A DNA stretch of 64,000 nucleotides from contig NZ_JABRXF010000001.1 in assembly GCF_013266695.1 (NCBI RefSeq), positions 1,307,736-1,371,735 on the forward strand. Direction: 5' to 3'. Below the pieces are notes generated by a model. The model did no database searches. It was not told the DNA's origin and was given only the letters and a program-made list of their open reading frames with translations. This document shows, piece by piece, positions 32,809-42,310 of the stretch. A program made the position numbers and the translations under genes. Numbering within the stretch: the stretch's first letter is position 1; each line of letters opens with the position of its first letter. The stretch is from Hongsoonwoonella zoysiae (GTDB lineage Bacteria; Pseudomonadota; Alphaproteobacteria; Rhizobiales; Stappiaceae).

Positions 32809-35800
32809 ATGGCGCGAAACGTGGTCACGCTCGACGACAAATACGATCTCGCGAAAGAGCGGATTTTCGTCTCCGGGACACAGGCGCTCATCCGCCTGAC
32901 GTTGATGCAAAAAGCGCTCGATACGGCGGCGGGCGTCAGAACGGCGGGTTATGTCACCGGCTATCGCGGATCTCCCGTCGGCGCGCTTGACCAGCAGTTC
33001 CAGCGCGCGGCCAGGGTGCTTGCGCCTGAAGACATCCTGTTCCAGCCGGCGATCAACGAGGATCTGGCGGCCACCGCGCTTTGGGGCACGCAGCAGGTCG
33101 CCATGCGCGGCGAGGGTCGTGTGGATGGCGTTTTCGGCATCTGGTACGGCAAGGGGCCGGGGGTCGACCGCTCGGGCGATGCTTTCCGCCATGCGAATCT
33201 CGCCGGAACTTCGCCCAATGGCGGCGTGCTGGCGCTGATGGGCGATGACCACACCTGCGAAAGTTCCACCACCGCGCATCAGTCGGAGTTTGCGCTGGTA
33301 GACGCGATGATGCCGATCCTGAATCCGGCGGGCGTGCAGGAAATCCTGGATTTCGGCCTGCTCGGCTGGGCACTCTCGCGTTACGCCGGCGTCTGGGCGG
33401 GGCTGAAACTCGTCAAGGACAACGTGGAATCGACTGCCTCGATCGACGGTCACCTGGGTCGCGTTTCACCGGTCTTGCCGGACTTCCCGTTTCCGCAGGG
33501 CGGGCCGCATATCCGCCCGAACGACCATCCCTTGACGCAGGAAGCACGCCTTCACGAAGTGAAGCTTCCCGCCGCACGGGCCTTCATCGCGGCGAATGCG
33601 ATCGACCGGCTGGTCCTGCGCGGCGGGCGAAAGCCACGTATCGGCGTCGTCTCCACCGGCAAGAGCTACCTCGACGTGCTCGAAGCGCTGGAGACGCTCG
33701 GGATCGATGAGGTTCGCGCGGCCGATTTCGGGCTCGCGCTATACAAGGTCGGCTGCCCCTGGCCGCTCTCGGCGGAAGGAATTCGCTCCTTTTCCGAAGG
33801 GCTTGAACTCGTCATCGTGGTGGAAGAAAAGCGCCCGCTGATCGAGGCGCAGGCCAAGGAAATCCTTTACGGGACCGCCAATGCGCCGAAGGTGATCGGC
33901 AAGACCGACGAGACGGGTGAAACGCTGTTCAAGGTCGCAGGCGCGCTCGAAGCCGGCGAGATCGCGCTCGCCATTGGAAAACGTATCCTGGAGCGCACGC
34001 CGGACGAACGGCTGCAAGCGCGCGTCGAGCATCTCGCCCGCCTGCGCGAGCGCCTGAAGCTGACGGAGGACGTGGCGACCAGAACGCCCTATTTCTGCGC
34101 TGGTTGCCCGCACAATTCCTCGACCGTCATACCCGAAGGCGCGCGCGCCTATGCCGGTATCGGCTGCCACTATATGGCGCAGTGGATGGACCGAAACACC
34201 GAGGGCTACACACAGATGGGCGGCGAGGGCGCCAACTGGGTGGGCGAGGCGCCGTTTTCAAAGCGCGGCCATATTTTCCAGAATATCGGCGACGGGACTT
34301 ACAATCATTCGGGCATCATGGCGATCCGCGCGGCCAAGGCGTCGGGCGTCAATATCACCTACAAGATCCTTTACAACGACGCCGTGGCGATGACCGGCGG
34401 CCAGCGTCACGACGGCGGGCTGACGGTGCCCGAGATCGCCCGCCAGATCGCAGCCGAAGGAGCGGGGCGCATCGCGGTTGTGACCGACGAGCCGGAAAAA
34501 TATCCTGCCTCGACCGAGTGGCCGGCGATGACGGCGATCCACCACCGCGACGATCTGATCGAGGTCGAAAAGGAATTGAGCCGCGTTCCGGGGCTGACGG
34601 TTTTGATCTACGACCAGACCTGTGCCGCCGAAAAGCGCCGCCGCCGCAAGCGCGGCCAGTTTCCCGATCCCGATGAGCGCGTCGTCATCAATGAGTTGGT
34701 GTGCGAAGGCTGTGGCGATTGCGGTGTGCAGTCGAACTGCGTCGCGATCCAGCCGGTGGAGACAGAATGGGGCCGCAAACGACAGATTGACCAGTCGGCT
34801 TGCAACAAGGATTTCTCCTGCCTCAAAGGGTTCTGCCCCTCCTTCGTTTCCGTGAAGGGCGGCAAGTTGAAGGGGCGCACGGCCAATCCGGCGAAGGCGC
34901 CCGCTGTTGGCGAGCCGGCCTTGCGCCCGCTTGAGGGAACCTATTCGATCCTGATTACCGGTGTTGGCGGCACGGGTGTCGTGACGATCGGCGCGGTTCT
35001 CGGCATGGCCGCGCATCTCGACGGGCTCGGCTGCGGCATCATCGACATGGCGGGCCTTGCGCAAAAGGGCGGCGCGGTGACGAGCCACATCAAGCTTGCG
35101 CCGCGCCCTGAAGACATTTCGACGATCCGCGTCGGTGCGGGCAGCGCCGATCTCGTGCTCGGCTGCGATATCGTGGTCGCCGGCTCGGCAAAAGTGCTGG
35201 GGGCGATGGACCCGCAGCGCAGTGTGGCCGTCGTCAACACGCATGAGACGCTGCCGGGCGATTTCGCGCTCAATCCGGATTTTTCGCTTCCTGGGCGCAG
35301 GCTTGTGAAGGCGGTTTGCGATGCGGCGGGCGAGAAAAATGCTCATTTCTTCGACGCGACGCGTTTCGCAACCTCGCTTTTCGGCGATGCGATCGCCGCC
35401 AACATGTTCATGCTTGGCTACGCCTGGCAGCTTGGCGGCGTGCCGCTGGAGCGTGCTTCCATCGAAGAGGCGATCCGGCTGAACGGCGTGTCGGTGGAGA
35501 TGAACCTTGCCGCTTTCGCCTGGGGGCGGGCGGCGGCGGAGGACCCGCAAAAGGTCGCCGCGATCGGCGGCGAGGAGAATTCCAATCGGGAGAAGGAGAA
35601 TTCCGAAGGGGTCGAAAAAATAGAAATTCGACGCTTCGAGTATCTCGCCGCCTATCAGGACGAGGCTTACGCCAAACGCTATCGACAACGCGTCGATGAA
35701 ATCCGCGAGAAGGAAAAAGCGGCGGGGATAAGTGACGGAGAATTGTCGGAGACGGTCGCCCGCCAGCTTTTCCGCATGATGGCGATCAAGGACGAATACG

Positions 35801-36267
35801 AGGTCGCGCGGCTTTTCACCGACGGCAGCTTCGAAAGGCAGCTCGAAGGTACTTTCCAGAGCTATGAGAGGATCGAGTTCCACATGGCGCCGCCGCTTCT
35901 CGCCCGGACCGATCCGCGCACCGGGCGGCCGAAGAAAATGCGTTTTGGCCCCTGGATGTTATCCCCGCTGAAACTGCTTGCCCGGATGAAGGGCCTGCGC
36001 GGCACGGCGTTCGACCCGTTCCGCTTCGGCGCGGACCGCAGGATGGAGCGCCGGCATCTGGCCGACTACGAGGCGACGCTGGACGAGATCGCGGCGACGC
36101 TGACGGCTGAAAATTATCAGGCGGCGGTTCGGCTCGCGGCATGGCCGGAGGGCATTCGCGGCTTCGGGCCGGTGCGGGCGGAAAACGCGAAAAAGGCCGA
36201 AGCGGCGCGGGCAGAGCGGCTCTCTGACTATCGTGAAGGCAGCCGGGTCGAGCTTGCGGCGGAATAA
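32809..36267 (+). CDS. Indolepyruvate ferredoxin oxidoreductase, fused alpha-gamma form
   Basis: An 1152-residue enzyme that oxidatively decarboxylates aryl-pyruvates or branched 2-oxo acids to acyl-CoA, using thiamine diphosphate, CoA and ferredoxin. The N-terminal half has TPP motifs GIGCHYMAQW (about 449) and NIGDGTYNHSG with NDAVAMTGGQ. A cysteine cluster CEGCGDCGVQSNC (about 630) binds iron-sulfur. A gamma-type CoA domain begins GVGGTGVVTIGAVLG (about 718). A C-terminal DUF6537-like tail follows. The ATG at 32809 has GGGGA upstream; earlier in-frame starts are less likely. It ends 6 bp from the convergent response-regulator gene. Confidence 0.93.
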   Translation: MARNVVTLDDKYDLAKERIFVSGTQALIRLTLMQKALDTAAGVRTAGYVTGYRGSPVGALDQQFQRAARVLAPEDILFQPAINEDLAATALWGTQQVAMRGEGRVDGVFGIWYGKGPGVDRSGDAFRHANLAGTSPNGGVLALMGDDHTCESSTTAHQSEFALVDAMMPILNPAGVQEILDFGLLGWALSRYAGVWAGLKLVKDNVESTASIDGHLGRVSPVLPDFPFPQGGPHIRPNDHPLTQEARLHEVKLPAARAFIAANAIDRLVLRGGRKPRIGVVSTGKSYLDVLEALETLGIDEVRAADFGLALYKVGCPWPLSAEGIRSFSEGLELVIVVEEKRPLIEAQAKEILYGTANAPKVIGKTDETGETLFKVAGALEAGEIALAIGKRILERTPDERLQARVEHLARLRERLKLTEDVATRTPYFCAGCPHNSSTVIPEGARAYAGIGCHYMAQWMDRNTEGYTQMGGEGANWVGEAPFSKRGHIFQNIGDGTYNHSGIMAIRAAKASGVNITYKILYNDAVAMTGGQRHDGGLTVPEIARQIAAEGAGRIAVVTDEPEKYPASTEWPAMTAIHHRDDLIEVEKELSRVPGLTVLIYDQTCAAEKRRRRKRGQFPDPDERVVINELVCEGCGDCGVQSNCVAIQPVETEWGRKRQIDQSACNKDFSCLKGFCPSFVSVKGGKLKGRTANPAKAPAVGEPALRPLEGTYSILITGVGGTGVVTIGAVLGMAAHLDGLGCGIIDMAGLAQKGGAVTSHIKLAPRPEDISTIRVGAGSADLVLGCDIVVAGSAKVLGAMDPQRSVAVVNTHETLPGDFALNPDFSLPGRRLVKAVCDAAGEKNAHFFDATRFATSLFGDAIAANMFMLGYAWQLGGVPLERASIEEAIRLNGVSVEMNLAAFAWGRAAAEDPQKVAAIGGEENSNREKENSEGVEKIEIRRFEYLAAYQDEAYAKRYRQRVDEIREKEKAAGISDGELSETVARQLFRMMAIKDEYEVARLFTDGSFERQLEGTFQSYERIEFHMAPPLLARTDPRTGRPKKMRFGPWMLSPLKLLARMKGLRGTAFDPFRFGADRRMERRHLADYEATLDEIAATLTAENYQAAVRLAAWPEGIRGFGPVRAENAKKAEAARAERLSDYREGSRVELAAE

Positions 36268-36273
36268 AAAGCC

Positions 36274-37020
36274 TCAGGACCAGTCGACATCGGCGGTCAG
36301 CATATAGCCGGATCCATAGACGGTGCGGATGAGCGGCGATTTGCTCTCGCCGGAAAGCTTCTTGCGGATGCGGGAGATGCGCACGTCGATCGCCCGGTCG
36401 AGCGCATCGTCGCGCCCGCCGTGATCGAGTAGGAAATCGCGCGATAAAACGCGTTTCGGCGCATTGAGCAAAGCTTCAAGAAGCTGGGCCTCGCCGGTTG
36501 GCAGGAAGGTTTCCTCTCCGTCAGGTGCGACGAGACGGTGCGAGCGCGGTTCATAGGTCCACCCGGCAAAGCGGGCTTTGGAGGATTCTCCTGCTTTTTC
36601 CGAAGGCGCTGGCGCTGTGCGGCGCAGGAGCGAGCGCACGCGCGCCACGATCTCGCGCGGGTCGAAGGGCTTGACCACATAGTCGTCTGCGCCGATCTCA
36701 AGCCCCATGATCCGGTCCGAGGCATGGGAGCGGGCCGAAAGCACGATGATCGGAACGGCCGTCTTCGCGCGGATGCGGTTGATGAGCTCCATGCCGTCCA
36801 TATCCGGCAGGCCGAGGTCGAGCACGATAACCGACGGCTCGCGCAGATTGAGCGCGGAAAGCACATCGCGCCCGGTCGCAAACCCTTCGGCGCGGAACCG
36901 GTAGGTGCCGAGCGTGTCGACCAGAAGCGCGCGAATGTCGGCCTCGTCGTCGACGACGTAAACGACGGTATCTTCCATGGCCGCCTTGCGCGGATCTCGG
37001 ATCGGGTCGGGATGGGTCAT
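36274..37020 (-). CDS. OmpR/PhoB-family response regulator
   Basis: A 248-residue regulator. The receiver has the acidic pocket VDDE (23-26), phosphoacceptor D68 in VLDLGLPDMDG, and K in VVKPFD. The C-terminal winged-helix DNA-binding domain is RvLSRDFLLDHGGRDDALDRAIDVRISRIRKKL-type, truncated here to its key parts. The start at 37020 overlaps the kinase gene's stop as ATGA, so the two are translationally coupled; an internal ATG at residue 15 is an alternative. It is the output partner of the hybrid kinase. Targets may include the adjacent convergent or divergent metabolic genes, but this is not shown. Confidence 0.92.
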   Translation of the reverse strand: MTHPDPIRDPRKAAMEDTVVYVVDDEADIRALLVDTLGTYRFRAEGFATGRDVLSALNLREPSVIVLDLGLPDMDGMELINRIRAKTAVPIIVLSARSHASDRIMGLEIGADDYVVKPFDPREIVARVRSLLRRTAPAPSEKAGESSKARFAGWTYEPRSHRLVAPDGEETFLPTGEAQLLEALLNAPKRVLSRDFLLDHGGRDDALDRAIDVRISRIRKKLSGESKSPLIRTVYGSGYMLTADVDWS

Positions 37021-39014
37021 GTCTCTCGCGCGCTTTCCAGCCGAGTCGGACCGTCGTCAAGAATTTCGTTCATCGCCTTCGCCAGCATGCGGCTTGTGAA
37101 GGGTTTTTCAAGCACGGAACAGCCGGCGTCGAGGGTTTCGGATGCCGCCCGGTCGCTGCGGTAGCCGCTCATCAGCGCGATCGGCAGGCCGGGGCGGATT
37201 TCACGCATCTTCCGCGCCAATGCCGTCCCGCTCGACTGGCCCGGCATGACAACGTCGCTGACGACCGCCGCAATGTCCGGAACGCTGCGCACGAGCGCCA
37301 GCGCATCCTCCGTATCGGTGGAGACGAGCACGGCGAAGCCGAGTTCCACAAGCTGGTCTCGCACCACCTCGGCGACATCCGGCTCGTCGTCGACGACGAG
37401 AATGAGCGCACCGTCGGAAATGGCGGCGGGCGCGGCCTCCTCGCGAATGACGGCTTCGCGCCCTTCGCCGCCAACAACCGGCAGGTAGAGCGTTATCTTC
37501 GTGCCTTCGCCGGGCGCGCTGTCGATTTCGACGTGACCGCCGGCGCGCTTCACCACGCCATAGACGGTGGGCAGGCCGAGGCCGCTGCCCGTGCCGAAGG
37601 CCTTGGTGGTGAAGAAGGGATCGAAGGCACGGCGCAAGGTTTCGGCGTTCATGCCGCTGCCCGTATCGCTGACGGCGATGACCCCGTAAGCGCCCTCCGG
37701 AAGGTCGAGGGCCTTCGCCTCGGCCGCGGCAAGCTTGCGCTCCGCCAGCGCCAGCGTGATCGTGCCGCCATCGGGCATGGCATCGCGCGCGTTGAAGGCG
37801 AGATTGATCAGCGCGTTTTCGAAGCCCGAGGCATCGATCATCGCATCGGCGTTCCGGTCTGAAATCTCAAGATCGAGGCGCACGTTTTTCGGTAGCGATC
37901 CGGAAAGCAGGCGGCCGACATTGGAAACGAGGCTCGCAAGCCTGACGCGCGTCTGGTCCGAAACGTCGCCGCGCGCGAACGCCAGAAGCCGGCGCGTCAG
38001 GTCCGCGCCGCGCCGGGCGGCATGAAGGAGCGGATCGAGGTGGCCGGCCAGATCCGGCAGGACCTGCTCGTCGGCGAGCCTCTTCAGCGCCAGCGTGTTG
38101 CCGATGATGATCGTCAGGAGATTGTTGAAGTCATGCGCAAGCCCGCCCGAAAGCTGGCCGACGGCCTCCATGCGCTGGGCCTGGGCAAGCGCGGCCTCGC
38201 TGTGCTTTTGCTGCGTCACGTCGAGCGAGAGGACGAAACAGCCGAGCGTGCGCCCGTCGCGCGTGCGGTCGGGGATGAGGGTGGAGCGCATATGGGCGAT
38301 GCGCCCCGTCGCGCTCGCGCGGCTGTATTCGTAGGAAACGGCGACACCTTCGAATGCTCGGGCAATGTGAGGGGCAAGCACGGGAAAAAGCTCGGGCCCC
38401 GCAACCTCTTCCACCGAGCGGCCGATGATGGAGGAAACCGTCTGGCCGAACCACTTGGCATAGGCGCGGTTGGCGAAGCCGAAAACGGGGCCGGGCGCGA
38501 GATAGGCGACAAGGGCCGGAACATTGTCGGTCACGAGCCTCAGCCAGTCCTCGCTCTGGCGAAGGGCGCGGGTGCGTTCCATCACCGTCTGCTCCAGGCG
38601 CTCCTGCTGGCGGCGATCGCGCGTGACATCCGTATAGGTGGTGACGAATCCGCCCTGGGGCAGCGGCGCGCCGGTGACGAGAATCACCTGCCCGTTCGGG
38701 CGCACACGCTCGAACGAATGGGCCTCGAACAACCGCGCCCGCTCCAGCCGGCGCTGCACCTGCTCCTCGATATCGCCGGGGCCGTATTCGCCGCGCCCGG
38801 CGATCACGCGAAAGAAACACTCAAGCGGCGTGCCGCGCTCCGCCAGCCACAGCGGCAGGTCGAGCATTTCGAACAGGCCCCTGTTCCAGGCAAGCAGCCT
38901 GAGGTCGGCATCGAAGACCGAAAAACCCTGGTTGATGTGATCGAGCGCGGCCTGAAGGACATCGAGCTGGGGATGGTCTTCAGGGCCTTGCTGCATGGTC
39001 GTGGCCGTTGTCAT
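37017..39014 (-). CDS. PAS-domain hybrid sensor histidine kinase
   Basis: A 665-residue protein with no membrane segment. Domains in order: PAS (about 16-135, starting ALDHINQGFSVFD), a second PAS (about 155-270), HisKA with phospho-His H294 in GGLAHDFNNLL, HATPase with NLAFNARDAMPDGG and VSDTGSGM, and a C-terminal receiver (LILVVDDEPDVAEVV, then SDVVMPG). The HDFNN form is typical of alphaproteobacterial PAS kinases with attached receivers. It likely senses a cytoplasmic signal, with the PAS domains binding a ligand or cofactor, and signals to the OmpR-type regulator encoded just downstream. Confidence 0.92.
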   Translation of the reverse strand: MTTATTMQQGPEDHPQLDVLQAALDHINQGFSVFDADLRLLAWNRGLFEMLDLPLWLAERGTPLECFFRVIAGRGEYGPGDIEEQVQRRLERARLFEAHSFERVRPNGQVILVTGAPLPQGGFVTTYTDVTRDRRQQERLEQTVMERTRALRQSEDWLRLVTDNVPALVAYLAPGPVFGFANRAYAKWFGQTVSSIIGRSVEEVAGPELFPVLAPHIARAFEGVAVSYEYSRASATGRIAHMRSTLIPDRTRDGRTLGCFVLSLDVTQQKHSEAALAQAQRMEAVGQLSGGLAHDFNNLLTIIIGNTLALKRLADEQVLPDLAGHLDPLLHAARRGADLTRRLLAFARGDVSDQTRVRLASLVSNVGRLLSGSLPKNVRLDLEISDRNADAMIDASGFENALINLAFNARDAMPDGGTITLALAERKLAAAEAKALDLPEGAYGVIAVSDTGSGMNAETLRRAFDPFFTTKAFGTGSGLGLPTVYGVVKRAGGHVEIDSAPGEGTKITLYLPVVGGEGREAVIREEAAPAAISDGALILVVDDEPDVAEVVRDQLVELGFAVLVSTDTEDALALVRSVPDIAAVVSDVVMPGQSSGTALARKMREIRPGLPIALMSGYRSDRAASETLDAGCSVLEKPFTSRMLAKAMNEILDDGPTRLESARET

Positions 39015-39484
39015 GACCGGATTTTAGCTGAGGATGCGCGCGGGAGAAGACCGGCAAAGGGCTTAGGGGCGGTGTGGTATCGGTCCTGGCACCCAGATTG
39101 AAGGCTGCAAGCAAGTGACGGCGCAAAAAGATGATCCGCCCCGCCTGTGGATGCCGGACACCCGCCTTCGCGGGTGTGGCAGGCTGGCGAGTGGGGCAGG
39201 GGGCGGATGTGACGGGGCCGGCCGGAAGCGAGGGTCTTCGCGAAGCATCCGCCCTGCAATTCGGCCGTCCCGCACGGATTTCACCTCCCGAAACATTTCG
39301 TTGCAATTGGAACATAATGGGGAAACGCGGTTGGCCTAGCGTTTGACGCGCGTGAAAAGCCACGTCAACGCGACGTCAATTAGGTCTTTTTCAAAAAGGG
39401 CTTGATTATGCGGTCGCGGCGGGCGTTTGATACGCGGGAGAGAACGATCCCGAAAACGGGACGATCAAGAGGGGAAGAAACGCT
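39015..39484. other. Divergent intergenic region between kinase and acyl-CoA synthetase operon
   Basis: A 470-bp gap. It holds a REP-like nested palindrome (39134-39208, listed separately), then AT-richer DNA from about 39290 to 39420 likely to carry the promoter of the synthetase/Liv operon. A purine-rich AGAGGGGAAG lies about 7 bp before the ATG at 39485. Short open frames here follow the repeat and are not credible genes. Confidence 0.55.
39134..39208. repeat. REP-like nested palindrome
   Basis: ATCCGCCCC (39134-39142) pairs with GGGGCGGAT (39200-39208). Inside lies a perfect hairpin ACACCCGC-CTTC-GCGGGTGT (39158-39177). The inner part reads like the common alphaproteobacterial REP that encodes a MPDTRLRG-type peptide when translated. 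Single copy in this window. Confidence 0.6.
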
Positions 39485-41473
39485 ATGGCAGGGTCGCCCG
39501 TCGTCGAGCGTCTCGACGAGGACACCTTTCCCAAAATCCTTCTGCGCAATGCCGTGGTCTTCAAGGACCGCCCGGCCGTTCGCGAGAAGGATCTAGGAAT
39601 CTGGCAGGCATGGACGTGGGCCGAGGTCCTCGACGAAATCCGTGCCTTCGCGGTCGGCCTCAAGGGCCTCGGCTTCAAGAAAGGCGACAGGATCGCGATC
39701 ATCGGCGCAAACCGCCCGCGTCTTTACTGGACGATGGTGGCTGCGCAGTCGCTCGGCGGCGTGCCGGTGCCGATCTATTCCGATTCGGTCGCCGAAGAGA
39801 TGGTCTTCGTCCTGCAGCACGCGGAAGTGAAATTCGCTTGCGTCGAGGATCAGGAGCAGGTCGACAAGTTGCTTTCGATCTCCGATCGCCTGCCCATGCT
39901 GGAGGAGGTGATCTACGACGAGGAACGCGGCCTTCTCGACTACGACCACACCAAGCTGCACAGCTTCGAGGCCGTGCAGGAAGCCGGCCGCAAGACGATG
40001 GCCGGCGATGCGAACGCCGTGAAGGCCTGGGAAGCAGACATTGCCGCGTCGAAGGGCGACGACATCGCCGTCATGCTCTACACCTCGGGCACGACGGGCC
40101 AGCCGAAGGGCGTGATGCTTTCCTTCGACAATCTCGTCATTTCCGCGCGCAACGGCAACAGATTCGACAAGCTCGACGAGCACGAGGAAATCGTCGCCTA
40201 TCTGCCTATGGCCTGGATCGGCGACCATGTGTTCTCGCTCGCCCAGGCCTATACGGCCGGCTACTGCGTGAACTGCCCGGAAAGCGCGGAAACGGTGGAA
40301 TCCGACCGCCGCGAGATCGCGCCAACCTATTTCTTCGCCCCGCCGCGCGTCTTTGAGAACATGCTGACCCACATCATGGTGCGCATGGAGGACGCCTCGA
40401 AGCTGAAGAAGAGGATGTTCGACCATTTCATGGAGGTCGCGCGCCGCGTGGGCGAACCAATCCTGAACGGCGAGGACGTCTCCTTCAAGGACCGGCTCAT
40501 GTACCGGCTCGGCGAGCTTCTGGTCTACGGCCCGCTGAAGAACCAGATGGGCTTCACCCGCCTCAAGGTGGGCTATACAGCCGGCGAGGCGATCGGCCCC
40601 GAGATCTTCCGCTTCTACCGCGCGCTCGGGCTGAACCTGAAGCAGCTCTACGGCCAGACGGAGGCTTCCGTCTACATCACCATGCAGCCGGACGGGCAGA
40701 TCTACGGCGATACCGTGGGCACGCCCGCGCCGCAGGTGGAAATCAGGATCGCCGACAACGGCGAGGTGCTCTACCGTTCGCCCGGCGTCTTCGTCGGCTA
40801 CTACAAGAACGACGAGGCGACGAAGAACACCAAGACCGAGGACGGCTGGGTGCTCACGGGCGACGCCGGCATCATCACCGACGAGGGGCACCTGAAGATC
40901 ATCGACAGGGCCAAGGACGTCGGCAAGCTCAAGTCCGGCGACCTCTTCGCGCCGAAATACATCGAGAACAAGCTCAAGTTCTTCCCGAACGTGAAGGAGG
41001 TCGTGGCCTTCGGCGACGGACGGGACTTCGCCAGCGTCTTCGTCAACATCGACCTGACGGCGGTCGGTTCCTGGGCGGAGCGCAACAACGTCAACTACGC
41101 CTCCTATCAGGAACTGGCGGCGAACCCTCAGGTCTACAGGATGATCGAGGAGCACGTCGACCAGGTGAACCGCGACCTTTCCCGCGAGCCGATGATGGCG
41201 GGCGCGCAGATCAGGCGCTTCCTCATCCTGCACAAGGAACTGGACGCCGACGACGGCGAACTGACGCGCACGCAGAAGGTGCGCCGCTCCTTCATCGCCG
41301 AACGCTACGCCCCGCTGATCGAGGCTCTATATGACGGTTCCACCGAAAAGCACGTGCGCACGGAAGTGACCTATGAGGACGGGCGCAAGGGCGCGATCGA
41401 GGCGACGGTGCAGATCCGCGACATGAAGATCTATGAACCCGAGGGCGGCGTGACCAGGGAGGCGGCGGAATGA
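39485..41473 (+). CDS. Long-chain acyl-CoA synthetase-like AMP-forming ligase
   Basis: A 662-residue adenylate-forming enzyme that activates a carboxylic acid to its CoA thioester. The P-loop motif is LYTSGTTGQPKGVML (about 199-213), the A5-like region is QLYGQTEASVYI and the hinge is GWVLTGDAGII. Length and sequence style fit the FACS/bubblegum group, with an extended C-terminus. It begins an operon with a Liv-type ABC importer (next gene overlaps by 4 bp) and a phenylacetate-CoA-ligase-like enzyme. Such clusters couple uptake to CoA activation of fatty or aromatic acids; the actual substrate is unknown. Confidence 0.9.
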   Translation: MAGSPVVERLDEDTFPKILLRNAVVFKDRPAVREKDLGIWQAWTWAEVLDEIRAFAVGLKGLGFKKGDRIAIIGANRPRLYWTMVAAQSLGGVPVPIYSDSVAEEMVFVLQHAEVKFACVEDQEQVDKLLSISDRLPMLEEVIYDEERGLLDYDHTKLHSFEAVQEAGRKTMAGDANAVKAWEADIAASKGDDIAVMLYTSGTTGQPKGVMLSFDNLVISARNGNRFDKLDEHEEIVAYLPMAWIGDHVFSLAQAYTAGYCVNCPESAETVESDRREIAPTYFFAPPRVFENMLTHIMVRMEDASKLKKRMFDHFMEVARRVGEPILNGEDVSFKDRLMYRLGELLVYGPLKNQMGFTRLKVGYTAGEAIGPEIFRFYRALGLNLKQLYGQTEASVYITMQPDGQIYGDTVGTPAPQVEIRIADNGEVLYRSPGVFVGYYKNDEATKNTKTEDGWVLTGDAGIITDEGHLKIIDRAKDVGKLKSGDLFAPKYIENKLKFFPNVKEVVAFGDGRDFASVFVNIDLTAVGSWAERNNVNYASYQELAANPQVYRMIEEHVDQVNRDLSREPMMAGAQIRRFLILHKELDADDGELTRTQKVRRSFIAERYAPLIEALYDGSTEKHVRTEVTYEDGRKGAIEATVQIRDMKIYEPEGGVTREAAE

Positions 41474-42294
41474 ACGCCTTTGTGGAACCGGCGACCATGC
41501 CCGGAAGCGGCGTGACCAAGGGCGAGGTGCTCTTGAGCGTGGCCAACGTCTCGCTCGCCTTCGGCGGCGTTAAGGCGATCACCGATATCTCCTTCGATAT
41601 CCGCAAGGGAGAGATCCGCGCGATCATCGGCCCGAACGGGGCGGGCAAGACGTCGATGCTCAACGTCATCAACGGATTCTACCACCCGCAGGAAGGCACC
41701 ATCACCTGGCGCGGCAAGGCGCGGCGCAAGATGAAGCCCTATGAGGCGGCGAGCCAGGGCATCGCCCGCACGTTCCAGAACGTCGCGCTCTTCAAGGGCA
41801 TGACCACGCTCGACAACATCATGACCGGGCGCGGGCTGGCGATGAAGAAGAACTTCCTCTGGCAGTGCCTGCACTGGGGACCCGCGCTGAAGGAGGAGAT
41901 CGTCCACCGCCACCGGGTGGAGGAGATCATCGACTTCCTGGAAATCCAGGCGATCCGCAAGACGCCCGTGGGGCGGCTGCCCTACGGCCTGCAAAAGCGT
42001 GTCGAGCTTGCCCGCGCGCTTGCCATGGAGCCCGAGCTTCTGCTGCTCGACGAACCGATGGCGGGCATGAACCTCGAGGAAAAGGAGGACATGAGCCGCT
42101 TCATCCTCGACGTGAACCAGCAGTTCGGCACCACTATCGCGCTGATCGAGCACGACATGGGCGTGGTCATGGACCTTTCCGACCGGGTCGTCGTTCTCGA
42201 CTACGGGCGCAAGATCGCCGACGGGATACCCGAGGAAGTGCAGAAGAACCAAGACGTGATCGACGCCTATCTCGGCGTTCCGCACGAGGAATGA
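41470..42294 (+). CDS. Branched-chain-type ABC transporter ATP-binding protein (LivG-like)
   Basis: A 274-residue ATPase. Walker A is GPNGAGKTSM, the signature region reads LPYGLQKRVELARALAME (a LPYG variant of LSGGQ usual for LivG) and Walker B is LLLLDEPMAGMN. A switch His follows in LIEHDMGVVMD. Its start overlaps the stop of the acyl-CoA synthetase gene by 4 bp (ATGA), tying the two functions. It powers import with LivF and the two permeases encoded downstream. Confidence 0.92.
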   Translation: MNAFVEPATMPGSGVTKGEVLLSVANVSLAFGGVKAITDISFDIRKGEIRAIIGPNGAGKTSMLNVINGFYHPQEGTITWRGKARRKMKPYEAASQGIARTFQNVALFKGMTTLDNIMTGRGLAMKKNFLWQCLHWGPALKEEIVHRHRVEEIIDFLEIQAIRKTPVGRLPYGLQKRVELARALAMEPELLLLDEPMAGMNLEEKEDMSRFILDVNQQFGTTIALIEHDMGVVMDLSDRVVVLDYGRKIADGIPEEVQKNQDVIDAYLGVPHEE

Positions 42295-42310
42295 GGGAGC
42301 GGCTCCAGAC

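Noticed and set aside
34258-35883. A 541-codon minus-strand open frame within the indolepyruvate oxidoreductase gene
   Set aside because: Antisense shadow of a strongly supported gene, with no domain or ribosome site.
39115-39339. Small open frame encoding a MPDTRLRG-type peptide
   Set aside because: It is the translation of a REP-like hairpin and not a conserved gene.
39593-41233. A 546-codon minus-strand open frame opposite the acyl-CoA synthetase gene
   Set aside because: Antisense shadow; residues are His/Asp/Val-rich without a family pattern.
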